DNA of 64,000 nt from Cunninghamella blakesleeana. Its lineage: Eukaryota; Mucoromycota; Mucoromycetes; Mucorales; Cunninghamellaceae. The position numbers and the translations under genes are program-made. The notes under the pieces are model-generated. The model was not told the DNA's origin and made no database searches. It saw nothing but the letters and a program-made list of their open reading frames with translations. The stretch spans positions 558,001 to 622,000 of the forward strand of contig JAFCIZ010000006.1 in the NCBI GenBank assembly GCA_017871115.1, in the 5' to 3' direction. Shown here piece after piece: positions 62,455 through 64,000 of the stretch; the first letter of the stretch is position 1; each line of letters begins with the position of its first letter.

Positions 62455-62664
62455 TTTTCTGTAGTTTAAAAAGAAAGGAAAACTATTATTTTTTTAAAAA
62501 AAAATAGCTTTAAGCATTTCAAAAAATTTTCGGGCGGAATTTTAAAAAACGGGAGTGGGGATGAGTTCAAAAATTGCATACAATTTAATTATCTTTTTTC
62601 TTTTGCTTCTTTCATTCTCTAGCTACTTTTTTTTCTTTTATCTCACTCTTTCACTCTTTAAGCC
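62455..62664. promoter_or_regulatory. Short divergent promoter four-span protein / pyrophosphatase
   Basis: 210 bases between starts. It holds TTTTCGGGCGGAATTTTAAA (about 62527-62546) and ACGGGAGTGGGG, the richest G/C islands in the local sequence, then a C/T-rich leader to the pyrophosphatase ATG. Confidence 0.5.
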
Positions 62665-64000
62665 ATGGCTCCAACTAATAATGAATCAGAGCCTTTACTT
62701 AATTCATCTCGTTCAGGGATTAACTCACTCCCTAATCCTAATGAACAAGTATGTACTTTTTTTTTCTCTTTTTCAATTTTTTATATATATATAATCTATT
62801 TTATTTTATTTTTTTACTGACAAGAAAAGATAAACATCTTTTAAATAGATTTCAAGTGCAACTATTACTAGAAAACAAAAGTGGAGTATCTGTATTTTGG
62901 TATTGATCATCATACTCTCTTTTTTTGGATCTGTCGCTTATGGCATGGTAATAAAACCAACAAAACCTGGAAAGGTATATAATAATGGCACTCATAATTT
63001 CAATCCAACTGTTATCTTTATTTCACTTGATGGTGTCGTGAATCACGACCTAGACCTCTCCTTAACGCCGCACTTGACCGAAATAGGTACACTATAATGA
63101 AAATGATAATAATAAGAATTTAAAAATAGTGCATGTATATATAAATATTCTTTAATATATTTTTTATCTCTTATTTTTATTTTAATACGATAAAACAGCT
63201 GATACTGGCGCAAGAGCTCATTGGATGACACCTTCTTTTCCTGTAATATAAATAATGATTAACATGAGTATATTGTGTTCTTTTATTTACTCTTTATTTA
63301 TTAATGATTATAACTGTTTATTAATTAATTTTTAAAAAAAATGGTCTACATAGCCAATCACCTTTCCAAATCATTGGTCGTTAGTAACAGGTTTACATCC
63401 AGAAGCTCATGGTATTGTCGGTAATTATTTTTATGATCCTGTCCTTAATGATAGTTTCTACTACAAAAGTCCTGAACAAAGCTGGGATGAAAAATGGTGG
63501 GGCGGAGAGCCTGTAAGTTTATATTATAAATTAAGAATGTATATATGAAATAAGCTGATAATAGTAACGATATAAGGGGGAAACTCTTAAAATTTTTATA
63601 AATATATCTCTTTATTTTAATGCTATTTTAAATAGATTTGGATTACATCCGCTCGTCAAGGTAAAAAATCTGGGGTTATTATGTGGCCAGGATGCAGTAC
63701 AGAATTCAAAGGGCAACGACCAACTTATTCAGTGCCATTTAGTAACGATATGACTTTTGATGAAAAGACTGATATTGCTCTAGAATGGTTGGATTTGCCT
63801 ATAGAAGATCGTCCTCAATTTATTGGTTTATATGTTCCTCAGATCGATCAAGCTGGTCATAAATATGGTCCTTACGCTAACGAAGTAATACAAAAAAATA
63901 AAAATTCGTTAAAATAAATATTATAAGTTGAAAATACAAAAAAAGAATAGTTTTACTAATTTTTTTTTTTAGACTTTAACGCAATTACAAATTGCTGATA
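62665..64000 (+). CDS. Ectonucleotide pyrophosphatase/phosphodiesterase (NPP family), 3' end outside window
   Basis: Exons 62665-62748, 62849-63086, 63199-63242, 63354-63512, 63636-63884 and 63973->64000 are visible. A type II membrane anchor (about residues 40-60, SICILVLIIILSFFGSVAYG) follows a short cytosolic tail with a possible dileucine signal (SEPLL). The catalytic domain has ISLDG (Asp89, metal), the nucleophile Thr125 in PITFPNHWSLVTGLHPEAHG, and a second metal site PQIDQAGHKYGP (Asp246, His250). NPP enzymes hydrolyse nucleotide phosphodiester bonds outside the cell or in the vacuole; yeast Npp1/Npp2 serve phosphate scavenging. The residues seen are intact. The gene continues beyond the window. 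Confidence 0.93.

Overview
The window is nuclear DNA from an intron-rich, very AT-rich fungus. Nearly every gene is cut by short GT-AG introns of roughly 50-160 bases (about 100 introns over 21 genes). Intergenic DNA is mostly A/T runs, and starts often follow C/T-rich leaders. The gene content (cytoplasmic dynein heavy chain, Hrd3, cytochrome b5/acyl-CoA dehydrogenase fusion, Uds1 protein, agmatinase with a leader peptide) and the compact exon style suggest an early-diverging fungus, most likely Mucoromycota/Mucorales. That placement is inference; no marker gene here fixes the species. The standard genetic code fits every gene.

Layout. 1-5330: 3' part of a FEN1-like nuclease (+), LigB/DOPA-type dioxygenase (-), a twin-CX9C protein (-), mitoribosomal mL67/Mhr1 (-). 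5787-12624: HRD3/SEL1L (+), prohibitin PHB2 (-), and complex III hinge protein QCR6 (+), the last two divergent from a shared 388-base promoter. 12876-24026: Mediator MED27 (-), a 2.2-kb gene-free stretch, agmatinase-type ureohydrolase (+), STK19-like winged-helix protein (-), tandem-bromodomain protein (+). 24483-38979: orphan GPI-type secreted protein (-), cytochrome b5-acyl-CoA dehydrogenase (-), a possible small ORF (+), spartin/senescence-domain protein (-), Uds1 coiled-coil protein (+), hexose transporter (+). 38980-40507: a degenerate A-rich repeat field. 40508-56158: a complete 14-exon cytoplasmic dynein heavy chain (-, about 4,700 aa). 56777-64000: bHLH factor (+), a 2.1-kb stretch with decayed coding fragments, Chz1 histone chaperone (-), orphan four-span membrane protein (-), and the 5' part of a nucleotide pyrophosphatase/phosphodiesterase (+).

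These are mostly conserved housekeeping genes and no operon-like pathway is visible. Shared themes are mitochondria (PHB2, QCR6, mL67, twin-CX9C protein), chromatin/transcription (MED27, bromodomain protein, Chz1, bHLH) and secretory/ER functions (HRD3, GPI protein, pyrophosphatase). I found no clear undescribed multi-gene system. The most interesting leads are the repeat field at 39.3-40.1 kb, the decayed gene at 58.8-60.1 kb, an STK19 intron that needs a GC donor, the orphan GPI protein, a FEN1 paralog with an enlarged arch and no PCNA motif, and a 12-nt microexon in the dehydrogenase. Exon borders were set by reading splice signals and checking that phases add up; they are predictions.
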